In this document: one piece after another, positions 29,010-36,010 of the stretch
Position numbering within the stretch: the stretch's first letter is position 1
Layout: every line of letters starts with the position of its first letter
DNA from: Candidatus Adlerbacteria bacterium
Lineage (GTDB): Bacteria > Patescibacteriota > Minisyncoccia > Phycocordibacterales > SBAW01
NCBI GenBank assembly: GCA_903824155.1
Contig: CAIJVL010000035.1
Span: 1 to 47,887, forward strand
Length of the DNA stretch: 47,887 nucleotides
Reading direction: 5' to 3'
Made by a program: the position numbers and the translations under genes
The notes under the pieces: generated by a model
The model's input: the letters and a program-made list of their open reading frames with translations, nothing else
Told to the model about the DNA's origin: nothing
The model's database searches: none

Positions 29010-29049
29010 TGTTTTCTCCCTAGCTAAATAACAAAAGAACGTCCCAGCT

Positions 29050-29077
29050 AATATAGCAGGCTCCAAAAACCGCACAA
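29050..29077 (-). promoter_or_regulatory. Promoter of the doubtful CDS at 28704-29009
   Basis: TTGTGC (29072-29077), 16-base spacer, TATATT (29050-29055) on the minus strand, 40 bases before the start codon. Confidence 0.6.
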
Positions 29078-29146
29078 GCGGGTTGTGCACTAGTAAAAAG
29101 TAAAGTATGTGGTACTGTCGCTTCAGATCAGAAATGGAGAGAAGTC

Positions 29147-29410
29147 ATGACCCCGCGAGAAATCTTACAAAAGATGCTTGGGTGGATTGCCGAAGAGAAA
29201 AGAAAATCGACTCAGCCCGGCGGTGATCCGTTTGAGTATATGAGCCTCACGTACTGTGCATCGGAAGTTGGTGCAGGAGAGCAGCTTGGCGAGGTAGTAA
29301 AGCTTTTACAAAAATCCGTAAAAGCCGAACCTCCTTGCATGCCCTTCGATGCAATGAGGCACAATCGTGCAATCTTCCTCATCAACCGCACTCTTGCCAC
29401 ATCGGCATGA
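29147..29410 (+). CDS. Orphan 87-residue helical protein
   Basis: The ATG at 29147 follows GGAGAG by six bases. The sequence reads MTPREILQKMLGWIAEEKRK, SLTYCASEVGAGEQLGEVVK and MRHNRAIFLINRTLATSA. It is mostly amphipathic helix with no membrane segment. The TGA stop merges into the following terminator. No family recognised. Confidence 0.6.
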   Translation: MTPREILQKMLGWIAEEKRKSTQPGGDPFEYMSLTYCASEVGAGEQLGEVVKLLQKSVKAEPPCMPFDAMRHNRAIFLINRTLATSA

Positions 29411-29445
29411 AAAAAGGCGCCCCACAAAGGCGCCTTTCTTTTTTA
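29411..29445. terminator. Bidirectional terminator
   Basis: An AAAGGCGC / GCGCCTTT stem with T runs on both sides, between the convergent genes ending at 29410 and 29458. Confidence 0.85.
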
Positions 29446-29456
29446 TTTAATTTGAG

Positions 29457-29486
29457 ATTACCAAGCGAAGTGGGCGAAGGCTTTGT
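29457..29486. repeat. Copy of the last 30 bp of rpsG at the end of another gene
   Basis: 29457-29486 matches 29824-29853 at 29 of 30 positions in the same orientation. The second copy is the 3' end of rpsG; the first is the 3' end of the 100-residue membrane gene. Both proteins therefore end in KAFAHFAW. Confidence 0.9.
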
Positions 29487-29760
29487 AGATAGCAAACACG
29501 AGAGACGTAAGTATAAAACTAATAATCACACATACTATCAGATCAAATATCCTGACTAGCCAAGGATTTTGATACCAAAATCCTGCAGATGGCTGGAAAC
29601 TCTGCTCGAGCAAACCTACGGGTAACGTTATCTTCGTGTAGATGAAGTTATAATTTTCTATTATCTTTTCAGCAACCGCAGGCAGAAATATTGGTAGCTC
29701 AACTATTAAAAAATAAATAATTCCCACAATAAAACTCCAAATGTAAAATGAGCGGCTCAT
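29458..29760 (-). CDS. Membrane protein with an rpsG-derived C-terminus
   Basis: 100 residues from ATG 29760. Two hydrophobic segments: MSRSFYIWSFIVGIIYFLIV (N-terminal) and VRIFDLIVCVIISFILTSLV, separated by a polar loop (ENYNFIYTKITLPVGLLEQS). The last nine residues (KAFAHFAW preceded by Y) are the same as in ribosomal protein S7, and the DNA is duplicated from rpsG. It looks like a gene joined to a copy of the rpsG tail. No ribosome site is obvious. Confidence 0.5.
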   Translation of the reverse strand: MSRSFYIWSFIVGIIYFLIVELPIFLPAVAEKIIENYNFIYTKITLPVGLLEQSFQPSAGFWYQNPWLVRIFDLIVCVIISFILTSLVFAIYKAFAHFAW

Positions 29761-29777
29761 AACTCTAGACTATCATG

Positions 29778-29803
29778 CAAAATCGCCCCTAGGGGCGATT
29801 TTG
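29778..29803 (-). terminator. Terminator after rpsG
   Basis: A perfect CAAAATCGCCCCT / AGGGGCGATTTTG stem with almost no loop, 21 bases after the rpsG stop codon. Closes rpsL-rpsG. Confidence 0.8.
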
Positions 29804-29824
29804 TGTAAACAAATTTGTTTTAAA

Positions 29825-30295
29825 TTACCAAGCGAAGTGGGCAAAGGCTTTGTTGGCTTCGGCCATGCGATGCGTATCATCGCGCTTCTTGATAGCCGGG
29901 CCTTCGTTGTTGGCGGCCGCCATCAGCTCGGTCGCAAGCTTTTGCGCCATCGGCTTGCCTTTGCCGCCGCGAGCGGCGATAAGGATCCAGCGGAATGCCA
30001 GCGCCTGCTTGCGCTCGGCGCGCACTTCGCGCGGCACCTGGTAGTTGGCACCGCCAACGCGGCGCGAGCGGATCTCCATCTGCGGGCCAACGTTGCGAAC
30101 GGCCGTTTCAAAAACTTCTACAGGATTTTCTACCTTGGTCTTTTCTTTGATGATATCAAAAGCATCGTATACCACTTTGCGGGCGGTAGACTTCTTGCCG
30201 TCCCACATGACCGAGTTGATAAACTTCTCAACGCGAAGAGAGCCAAACTTAAGGTCAGTGCCCGGAACATTACGATTTTTTACTGGTCGACGCAT
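29825..30295 (-). CDS. rpsG: 30S ribosomal protein S7
   Basis: S7 nucleates assembly of the small-subunit head and contacts the E-site tRNA. 156 residues: MRRPVKNRNVPGTDLKFGSL, EKFINSVMWDGKKSTARKVV, NVGPQMEIRSRRVGGANYQV and MAQKLATELMAAANNEGPAI. The C-terminus ends in EANKAFAHFAW. It follows rpsL by 36 bases. fusA, its normal downstream neighbour, is displaced by about 3 kb. Confidence 0.97.
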   Translation of the reverse strand: MRRPVKNRNVPGTDLKFGSLRVEKFINSVMWDGKKSTARKVVYDAFDIIKEKTKVENPVEVFETAVRNVGPQMEIRSRRVGGANYQVPREVRAERKQALAFRWILIAARGGKGKPMAQKLATELMAAANNEGPAIKKRDDTHRMAEANKAFAHFAW

Positions 30296-30331
30296 ATAAA
30301 TTTATTTATATAAATATTGAAGATTCAAATA

Positions 30332-30760
30332 TTATTTCTTCTTAGCTGCAGGGCCGCCGCCTTTCTTAACGCCATAGCGCGAGCGCGACACATTGCGCTT
30401 CTCGACACCCGTTGCATCGAGCTTGCCGCGCACTACCTGGTAGCGCACGTTGATGTCCTTTACGCGGCCGGCGCGCACCAGCACCACCGAGTGCTCCTGC
30501 AAATTGTGACCCTCGCCGGGGATGTACGCGGTAATTTCCATGCCGTTGGTCAAGCGAACGCGGGCGATTTTGCGGATAGCCGAGTTAGGCTTGCGGGGAG
30601 TAACGGTAGTTACCTTGGTGCATACGCCGCGCTTAAAGGGCGCCGGGTAGTAGATGGGGCGGTTTTTAAGCACGTTAAAGCCGCGCTGGAGTGCCGGCGA
30701 CTTAGACTTGTTGGTGCGGATTTTGCGTCCCTTGCGGACGAGTTGTGATATACGTGCCAT
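30332..30760 (-). CDS. rpsL: 30S ribosomal protein S12 with an internal insertion
   Basis: S12 lies at the decoding centre. 142 residues: ISQLVRKGRKIRTNKSKSPA, VCTKVTTVTPRKPNSAIRKI (with the streptomycin-site Lys) and GHNLQEHSVVLVRAGRVKDI. Between SPALQ and KRGVC, where most bacteria have only two to four residues, there is an insertion of roughly 14 (RGFNVLKNRPIYYPAP). The C-terminus ends in a Gly/Ala/Lys tail. It is first in its unit, with a consensus promoter upstream. Confidence 0.97.
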   Translation of the reverse strand: MARISQLVRKGRKIRTNKSKSPALQRGFNVLKNRPIYYPAPFKRGVCTKVTTVTPRKPNSAIRKIARVRLTNGMEITAYIPGEGHNLQEHSVVLVRAGRVKDINVRYQVVRGKLDATGVEKRNVSRSRYGVKKGGGPAAKKK

Positions 30761-30789
30761 TTCTAAAATAAAACCCGCGAGGCGGGAGT
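30761..30789 (-). promoter_or_regulatory. rpsL leader with terminator-like hairpin
   Basis: CCCGC-CTC-GCGGG (30774-30786) followed by TTTTATTTTAG sits between the promoter and the ATG. It resembles the hairpin in the rpsS leader. It may terminate the upstream M50 gene, attenuate rpsL, or both. Confidence 0.5.
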
Positions 30790-30795
30790 GCTAGT

Positions 30796-30824
30796 AATGT
30801 AGCTTATATGGCGACTCCTGTCAA
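30796..30824 (-). promoter_or_regulatory. Promoter of rpsL-rpsG
   Basis: TTGACA (30819-30824), 17-base spacer, TACATT (30796-30801), overlapping the last codons of the M50 gene. Confidence 0.7.
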
Positions 30825-31460
30825 AAGGGAGAACATGGCCTGGAGTAATACTGAAAACGGCCCGGCCAACACATAGTAAAAGATGAGCATAATAATGAGC
30901 GTGCTCGAGACAATGCCCATGCGCTCAAACCCATAGCGGAAGTCGTCATACCAACGGCCGAGCGGCCCGGGCAGGATCGACGCCAATACCCGCGAGCCAT
31001 CAAGAGGCGGTATAGGTATTAGGTTAAACAGGGCCAGTACCATATTTAAATACGTAATAGTTGTAAATGCATCCTGCAAAGGAGTTTCAGGGCCGCCGAT
31101 AAAACGTATTGCAAGGCCAAAGATAACCGCGATAGCGATGTTAGTACCGGGACCGGCAAAGGCGGTCAGAGCCTCATCGTACTTCCCTGTTAAGTAGTGC
31201 GGGTTAATCGGCACCGGCTTGGCATATCCGATCAAGAGCGGAAAGTGCGTCACCGTTTGCGAAATTAAGAGGAGTCCCGGCAAAAGTATCGAGCCAATAG
31301 GGTCGATGTGCGCTAGGGGGTTGAGCGTGAGCCTCCCTGCCAGCTTGGCCGTAGGGTCGCCCAGCCAGTTGGCCATGTAGCCGTGCGCCACCTCGTGAAG
31401 GATGACCGACACTATTAATACAATGAGGGAGAAGAAAAACATGTTGCGAATTCGATACAT
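30804..31460 (-). CDS. Site-2 protease-like M50 family metallopeptidase
   Basis: An intramembrane zinc protease of the compact family lacking a PDZ domain. About 218 residues with five or six helices. The HExxH site is in VSVILHEVAHGYMANWLGDP, and the second metal region is the LIPIPPLDGSRVL motif (xPxDG). ATG 31460 is preferred; the longer frame to 31691 runs through rpmB. TATGGT ends six bases before this ATG, so the message may be leaderless. It is divergent from rpmB, with 31 bases between the starts. Confidence 0.88.
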   Translation of the reverse strand: MYRIRNMFFFSLIVLIVSVILHEVAHGYMANWLGDPTAKLAGRLTLNPLAHIDPIGSILLPGLLLISQTVTHFPLLIGYAKPVPINPHYLTGKYDEALTAFAGPGTNIAIAVIFGLAIRFIGGPETPLQDAFTTITYLNMVLALFNLIPIPPLDGSRVLASILPGPLGRWYDDFRYGFERMGIVSSTLIIMLIFYYVLAGPFSVLLQAMFSLLTGVAI

Positions 31461-31491
31461 TATGCTACCATATGCCTCTACAATAAAAAGT

Positions 31492-31737
31492 ATGGCAAAA
31501 GTCTGCGAAATAACAGGAAAGGGCTCGATTGTAGGTGGAGGATACTCTAACCGCATCCGCGCAACCAAATTTAACCCTACCGGCAAGGTACGCAAGCAGG
31601 TAAACCTGCAGAAAAAGCGTATCTTTGTCCCTGAGCTTAACAAGTCGGTGACTATTACCGTGTCTACCCAAGGCCTCCGTACCATCGCCAAAAACGGCGC
31701 CTACAAAACCCTCAAGAAGGCAGGACTCATCAAGTAA
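31492..31737 (+). CDS. rpmB: 50S ribosomal protein L28
   Basis: A small protein of the large subunit near the E site. 81 residues: MAKVCEITGKGSIVGGGYSN, KVRKQVNLQKKRIFVPELNK and VSTQGLRTIAKNGAYKTLKK. The start is ATG 31492 because TACAAT (31479-31484) ends seven bases before it, with no ribosome site, which points to a leaderless message. Cysteine is limited to one residue, so there is no zinc ribbon. Confidence 0.95.
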   Translation: MAKVCEITGKGSIVGGGYSNRIRATKFNPTGKVRKQVNLQKKRIFVPELNKSVTITVSTQGLRTIAKNGAYKTLKKAGLIK

Positions 31738-31748
31738 TTTCGATAAAC

Positions 31749-31786
31749 AAAAAACCGCTCCAAGCTAACGCAAGGAGCGGTTTTTG
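31749..31786. terminator. Bidirectional terminator (rpmB / 57-residue gene)
   Basis: AAAACCGCTCC / GGAGCGGTTTT stem with a loop of about 15 bases and T runs on both sides, between convergent genes. Confidence 0.85.
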
Positions 31787-31789
31787 ATT

Positions 31790-31963
31790 TTAGGAGCAAC
31801 CCGAGTGTGCTCTTACATACAAAGCAAATGCAATCATGGTCCCGAGCCACATAAACATATAAAACAAGCTCATGCAGATGCCGGTCAATTGCAATCGTCG
31901 AATCTGCTGGTCTTTCGATTCGAGTATGATATCAGTCACGGTACGCTGCAGTTTTTCATTCAT
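31790..31963 (-). CDS. 57-residue single-helix membrane microprotein
   Basis: The ATG at 31963 has a CGGAGG site five bases upstream. The polar head MNEKLQRTVTDIILESKDQQ likely forms a helix, followed by one membrane segment, GICMSLFYMFMWLGTMIAFA, and a short tail with a cysteine. No family recognised. It is below common length cut-offs, but the ribosome site and terminator support it. Confidence 0.6.
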   Translation of the reverse strand: MNEKLQRTVTDIILESKDQQIRRLQLTGICMSLFYMFMWLGTMIAFALYVRAHSGCS

Positions 31964-32033
31964 GGCTGCCTCCGAGTTAAGAATGTATTCCTTTGCGACA
32001 ATAGCAGACTATCTTCTATATGAAAAGAATGAG

Positions 32034-32064
32034 CCGCCGACCCTAGGGTCGGCGGCTTTTTAGT
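32034..32064. terminator. Hairpin between two microprotein genes
   Basis: GCCGCCGACC / GGTCGGCGGC stem with T run on the plus side and only a weak T-rich run on the minus side. It lies eight bases after the stop of the gene at 32072. It probably ends that minus-strand gene. Confidence 0.6.
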
Positions 32065-32071
32065 TTGTAGC

Positions 32072-32218
32072 TTATCGGCTAGTGTGCTCCAGAGCGTGTC
32101 CTCCCCGTGTTGGCGCATGTGCAACTTGTGCGCCATACAACCAGGCAACAACCAGTGCCAATAGAAGTCTCGTAACAGCGAATGTCACGAAAAAGTTTGG
32201 CTTGTACTTCGAGAGCAT
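32072..32218 (-). CDS. 48-residue signal-anchor-like microprotein
   Basis: The ATG at 32218 follows AAAGGAAA by five bases. The sequence MLSKYKPNFFVTFAVTRLLL and ALVVAWLYGAQVAHA gives a basic start and one hydrophobic helix, with a possible signal-peptidase site (AHA). A short polar tail follows (PTRGGHALEHTSR). No family recognised. Confidence 0.5.
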   Translation of the reverse strand: MLSKYKPNFFVTFAVTRLLLALVVAWLYGAQVAHAPTRGGHALEHTSR

Positions 32219-32320
32219 CAGACTTTCCTTTTTTTATTTTCACTATGCAGCGCTACGCACTACAAAAAAGAACGCTACTTTTTGACCTTATCACAAATCA
32301 CGGTGCGGGCGCAAATAATG

Positions 32321-32980
32321 CTAATTTGACCAGCTCGGGTATTTTGCCTTAAGCCTCGCTATGTCGCTCGGGTCCAGCGCCTGGTAGACCGCGAGCCAGC
32401 TGCTGGCTATTTGCGCCTGCGCTGCCGTAAGCGAAACGTGCCCCGCGCACATCTCTTCGTACAAGTACACCTCGACCACATCCTTTTCTTTAAACCCAGG
32501 CGCCGGGTCTGCCGCCTCCGGAAAGAGGTTTGCCTCATCATTACTGCCCCCGAGCGCAAGCGGGACAAGGTGGTCGAGCTCGTACGTTCCGGTTGGAGGC
32601 GGATATGCAATATTGTATGCCGCGTACACCTGTTTTTTTAATTTGATTGAAACGGAGCGAACTTGCTTTGTATACCCTGGTACGCATATTTCGCTTGGCG
32701 TTGCACCGGGAAAGACAGCGCCCGGCGTACAAGCCGCGTCGGGGAGTGCCCCATTAATAACGCAACCGGCGTCTTTTTGCGGCAGCGCGAGAGTAGTAGT
32801 GCCTTGATAGGCGGCTAAGAGTGCCGCAACGCGCGAGGCGCTCGCGCTCTGTGGGCTCATACTCTCTAAAAATTGTCGCGGTGGTGGCAAAACCGCGCTC
32901 CACATGACGGTGACGCAGATACACAATGCTCCAATAAGCCCAAGTAAAAGACGCCGGCGCGATGGGTACATGGTTGGCAT
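32321..32980 (-). CDS. Secreted or anchored HNH nuclease-like protein
   Basis: 219 residues. A basic head and hydrophobic segment (RRRLLLGLIGALCICVTVMW) form a signal anchor. A Ser/Ala/Thr-rich linker follows, with cysteines near residues 73, 83 and 98. The C-terminal part has YELDHLVPLALGGSNDEANL then FPEAAD, an HNH-type site (Asp-His ... Asn ... ). A divalent-metal nuclease acting outside the cell is likely; DNA substrate is an inference. It lies about 1 kb from comEC, compatible with degradation of external DNA before uptake. Confidence 0.7.
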   Translation of the reverse strand: MPTMYPSRRRLLLGLIGALCICVTVMWSAVLPPPRQFLESMSPQSASASRVAALLAAYQGTTTLALPQKDAGCVINGALPDAACTPGAVFPGATPSEICVPGYTKQVRSVSIKLKKQVYAAYNIAYPPPTGTYELDHLVPLALGGSNDEANLFPEAADPAPGFKEKDVVEVYLYEEMCAGHVSLTAAQAQIASSWLAVYQALDPSDIARLKAKYPSWSN

Positions 32981-33035
32981 TGTAAGCCAGACAATAAAAA
33001 AGAAAAGCCCCGACCGTAATCGGGACTTCTACTCT

Positions 33036-33308
33036 TCAGATAACGCGCCATTGATTCCATGGCGTCATGGGTTCGTCTTTTGGAACAGGGATAGGCTGCC
33101 TCACGACAGTCTCCTTGAAGATGACAGTCATTGCCCTGTCGGCCTTATGCTCACGGTTTACCACTTGATTGTGAGCTACCGGAGCCACGACCCTGTGTTG
33201 GAGGATTTTTCCAGAGTCGTGAACGGCCCCTGCGAGGCCGATTGACATAAGTCCGCCGACCGTAATGAGACACACAGCCCATATGGTAAAGAAGCGAGGA
33301 ATACGCAT
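33036..33308 (-). CDS. Small signal-anchor protein, 90 residues
   Basis: The start MRIPRFFTIWAVCLITVGGL at 33308 is supported by GGGAG about ten bases upstream. The first helix is followed by an outer polar domain (KILQHRVVAPVAHNQVVNRE; FKETVVRQPIPVPKDEPMTP). No catalytic motif. A short GC hairpin (about 33005-33026) follows the gene. No family recognised. Confidence 0.55.
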   Translation of the reverse strand: MRIPRFFTIWAVCLITVGGLMSIGLAGAVHDSGKILQHRVVAPVAHNQVVNREHKADRAMTVIFKETVVRQPIPVPKDEPMTPWNQWRVI

Positions 33309-33429
33309 CTCTAGAATCTCCCGAATGGTTGGTTGAACTCCTGCCGTGAATATGACATATATACCTGAAAAGGCAATGAGTCTATCCACGCTTCATGAGC
33401 CTCTCAGACAATGGTAGTATTTTAAACAT

Positions 33430-34020
33430 ATGCAATACCAAGAAAAAAAGTTCGACCTTCCTGCTCTGGACGGCATTTCGGCAAAATCGGTCGAGGAGCA
33501 TTTGGGCCTGTACGCCGGTTATGTTAAAAATTTTAATGCGATAAGCGCAGCCATAGAGGACTTGCTAAAGGATGCGGACAAAAATGCGCTTGCGATAGCC
33601 GAGTTGCGCCGCCGCCACTCGTTTGAGTTTGACGGCATGAAGCTCCACGAGCTGTACTTTCCCCAGTTCGAGGGAGCACCGACTGCACTTGCTTCCGACA
33701 GTTCATTTTCACAAGTGGTAACCGCGCATTGGGGCTCGCCTGATGCAATGATTGCGCGCGTACGACAAACCGCGATGATGCGTGGCCCGGGCTGGTCAAT
33801 CCTCTATTACAATCCTGAGTCAAAAGCATTCCATATGAGCTTTGTCGGCGAGCAGCATCAAGGCCACTTTGCAACGCTGCCTATTATCTTGGCGCTCGAC
33901 GTATGGGAGCATGCATTTTTGCTCGACTACGGCGCACAAGGCAAAGGCAAGTATGTGGACGCGTTTTTCAAAAACCTAAACTGGAAAGTTATTGAGCAGC
34001 GCTTCGATAACGTGAAATAG
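33430..34020 (+). CDS. Iron/manganese superoxide dismutase
   Basis: Converts superoxide to peroxide and oxygen in the cytoplasm. 196 residues. Likely metal ligands: the His in EEHLGLYAGYVKN, the His in GMKLHELYF, and the Asp and His in LALDVWEHAFLLDYG. The first helix has one residue less than the E. coli pattern before the YV pair. GPGWSILYYNPESKAFHMSF matches the C-terminal sheet. Its message may be leaderless or nearly so. The 3' end overlaps comEC convergently by 32 bases. Confidence 0.88.
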   Translation: MQYQEKKFDLPALDGISAKSVEEHLGLYAGYVKNFNAISAAIEDLLKDADKNALAIAELRRRHSFEFDGMKLHELYFPQFEGAPTALASDSSFSQVVTAHWGSPDAMIARVRQTAMMRGPGWSILYYNPESKAFHMSFVGEQHQGHFATLPIILALDVWEHAFLLDYGAQGKGKYVDAFFKNLNWKVIEQRFDNVK

Positions 34021-35575
34021 AAAAAATAGTTAGCGGTACATATGCCGCAACTAAAATCCAAACCGGAAATTGTGCAACAGTCGCTGTCGAATATGGCAGC
34101 GACTGTGTCGTTGTAGCCACCAGCATGATCCACTTGAGCGCAAGGTCGCACACCACCGTTGGCAGCAGCGCGAGCGCTTCGCTCACCAACCCTACGAGGC
34201 CCGCGATAAATCCGGCGAGCATCGCAAGCGGCACGACGGGCAATGCCAAAATATTTGCCGGCAAGGCAAAAAAAGAAAGCGTGCCGTTAAAGTACAGCAG
34301 CGCGGGCGTTACAAAAATTTCGACCGCAAACGTTGTAGCAACAATCGAGCGCAAATCAAAGCGTTTGTAATTGGGTATGCGCCACAGTTTTTGCTCGACC
34401 CATGGCGCCAAAGTGATAAGTCCAAAAGTTGCGAGCACGCTCAAAATAAATGAGGAGTCGTGAAGCAGGCTCGACGGATTCCACAAAACCATTCCCATAG
34501 TGGCAACGCTTAAACTGCGCAGCGCCAGCGCCGAACGATGCAGGTAGCGCGCAAACAATGCAACAAGCGCCATGATAAGCGCGCGCACCGTAGTGGCGCC
34601 AAAGCCAGTCATCGCTGCAAATAAAATCATCAATACTGCACCAACGCCATAACCAGCCGTGCGCGGCAAAAAGGCCAGCGCTCTAAAAACTCCTTCGGAA
34701 ACAATAGTGATGTTGTGCCCCGAGAGCACGACCACGTGCACCAAGCTCGATGCAACAAATGCCTGCGTGAGAGACTGTGGAATCCCGCGCCGCTCGCCGA
34801 GCAAAATACCTTCAAGCAGCGAGCCGTCGGGTTCGGGAAATAATTTCTCTACCGACCGCTCGAACAAATGTTTAGTATCAAACAAAAAAGTTTGGAAAAT
34901 ATATTGGGGTGCAAACCCGTTTTGGTTTACGCTCAGTATGGTTGCATGCGGCATCATTGCCGAAATGCCCTGCGCCTCCAAGTATCCCTGATAGTCAAAC
35001 AAATGGCCGGTGTTTGTTTCAAACGGCTGCGGCCTCTCGATTGTGCCTTGCAGCACGACCGTGTCGCCGTAGCTCACCTCTTCGTTGGGGCCGACTATCG
35101 CCAACAGCTCGCCCTGCCTGCCTGCCGGCAGGCTTGCGCCGTCTATTTTGGTAACCTCCACATTTATATGAAGTGACGTAGCGCGGCGCTCGGGGTCGTT
35201 GCTAACCACTCCCTCGATAACTTTTTTATCCTTGGTAGCTGTGCTCACGTACGGCAGCAAACTTTCAGCCGATTGAGTAGCAATAAACATCTCAGCCCGT
35301 AAAACACCAAGTACAAGCGCCGCCAAGAGGATCGCAGCGAGAAACATTTTTTTATTGTGCATCAGCGCACCCAACGCGATTAACGCAAGTGCGGCGCCTA
35401 TGCTCACACCTAAATACACAACTCCAACGGTAAAAATTAGCGCAAGCGCAACCCCGCTAACCACACCAGCGGCAAGACAATATAAAAAAGCGCCCCCGGT
35501 ATCCTGTTCCACGAGGCAAGTTCTACCAAACTCAAGAGGTTTGTCTATGCCGTGAAACAGACTACAACGCGGCAA
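33989..35575 (-). CDS. comEC: ComEC/Rec2 family DNA uptake channel, without C-terminal MBL domain
   Basis: An inner-membrane channel for single-stranded DNA uptake in competence. 528 residues: N-terminal helices, an OB-like periplasmic part (DTVVLQGTIERPQPFETNTG), then the competence domain with LLEGILLGERRGIPQSLTQA, SSLVHVVVLSGHNITIVSEG and GFGATTVRALIMAL. The metallo-beta-lactamase domain found in longer homologues is absent. The peptide SLPAGRQGEL, in the OB-like part, comes from a palindromic insertion. The start is uncertain: TTG 35575 overlaps the upstream gene by 14 bases, and a GTG at 35512 is possible. Confidence 0.87.
   Translation of the reverse strand: MPRCSLFHGIDKPLEFGRTCLVEQDTGGAFLYCLAAGVVSGVALALIFTVGVVYLGVSIGAALALIALGALMHNKKMFLAAILLAALVLGVLRAEMFIATQSAESLLPYVSTATKDKKVIEGVVSNDPERRATSLHINVEVTKIDGASLPAGRQGELLAIVGPNEEVSYGDTVVLQGTIERPQPFETNTGHLFDYQGYLEAQGISAMMPHATILSVNQNGFAPQYIFQTFLFDTKHLFERSVEKLFPEPDGSLLEGILLGERRGIPQSLTQAFVASSLVHVVVLSGHNITIVSEGVFRALAFLPRTAGYGVGAVLMILFAAMTGFGATTVRALIMALVALFARYLHRSALALRSLSVATMGMVLWNPSSLLHDSSFILSVLATFGLITLAPWVEQKLWRIPNYKRFDLRSIVATTFAVEIFVTPALLYFNGTLSFFALPANILALPVVPLAMLAGFIAGLVGLVSEALALLPTVVCDLALKWIMLVATTTQSLPYSTATVAQFPVWILVAAYVPLTIFSISRYRSAAQ
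35120..35133. repeat. In-frame palindrome encoding LPAGRQG in comEC
   Basis: GCCTGCCGGCAGGC is a perfect 14-bp palindrome, extended by CCTGCCT on one side. It encodes LPAGRQG inside an otherwise ordinary part of ComEC. From memory, this peptide recurs in unrelated Parcubacteria proteins. Confidence 0.6.
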
Positions 35576-35960
35576 CTATATACGGCACAAAGATAAAGAG
35601 GCCTATAAGGAGAGCGGTTACTGCGGTGATTAGGACCGCGCCGGCGGCGACGTCTTTGACGTCGCGGGCAAGTGGATGAATATCGGGCGAAGTTAGGTCG
35701 ATGTCAATTTCTATGGCGGTGTTAAAAGCCTCGGCGGCCAAAACCAATCCGGCTGCCACCACAAGCATCATCCACTCATAGCGCGTGATATGGAAGAAAA
35801 GCCCGAGAAAGATTGCAAAGCAAAGTAAAAATATATGCACCCAGGAGTTGTGCGTGGTCTTAACTAAAATCCAAATGCCCCTGCCCGCGTATGCAAAACT
35901 CTTAGCCCGCTTAACGATGGAGAACTTCTTTTCGTTTGAGTTATTAGATGAGACTTCCAT
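35562..35960 (-). CDS. dgkA: Diacylglycerol/undecaprenol kinase family protein
   Basis: A small trimeric membrane kinase that phosphorylates diacylglycerol or, in many Gram-positive-like lineages, undecaprenol for cell-wall lipid recycling. 132 residues, three helices. The family motif is clear: AAEAFNTAIEIDIDLTSPDI, HPLARDVKDVAAGAVLITAV. A cytoplasmic N-terminal helix (KRAKSFAYAGRGIW) precedes the membrane part. TACAAT (35967-35972), with a TG extension, ends six bases before the ATG, so the message is probably leaderless. It is upstream of comEC and overlaps it. Confidence 0.87.
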   Translation of the reverse strand: MEVSSNNSNEKKFSIVKRAKSFAYAGRGIWILVKTTHNSWVHIFLLCFAIFLGLFFHITRYEWMMLVVAAGLVLAAEAFNTAIEIDIDLTSPDIHPLARDVKDVAAGAVLITAVTALLIGLFIFVPYIVAAL

Positions 35961-36010
35961 AAACTAATTGTAGCAAAACAAAAGGCCCGCCGTAGCGGGC
36001 CTTCCAAATA

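Noticed and set aside
31461..31691. 77-residue N-terminal extension of the M50 protease
   Set aside because: Antisense to rpmB and lacking any start signal; the first helix starts at MYRIRNMFFF.
33005..33030. Strong terminator after the 90-residue anchor gene
   Set aside because: The CCCGA/TCGGG stem is short and the T run on the minus strand is weak, so it was mentioned only in the gene entry.
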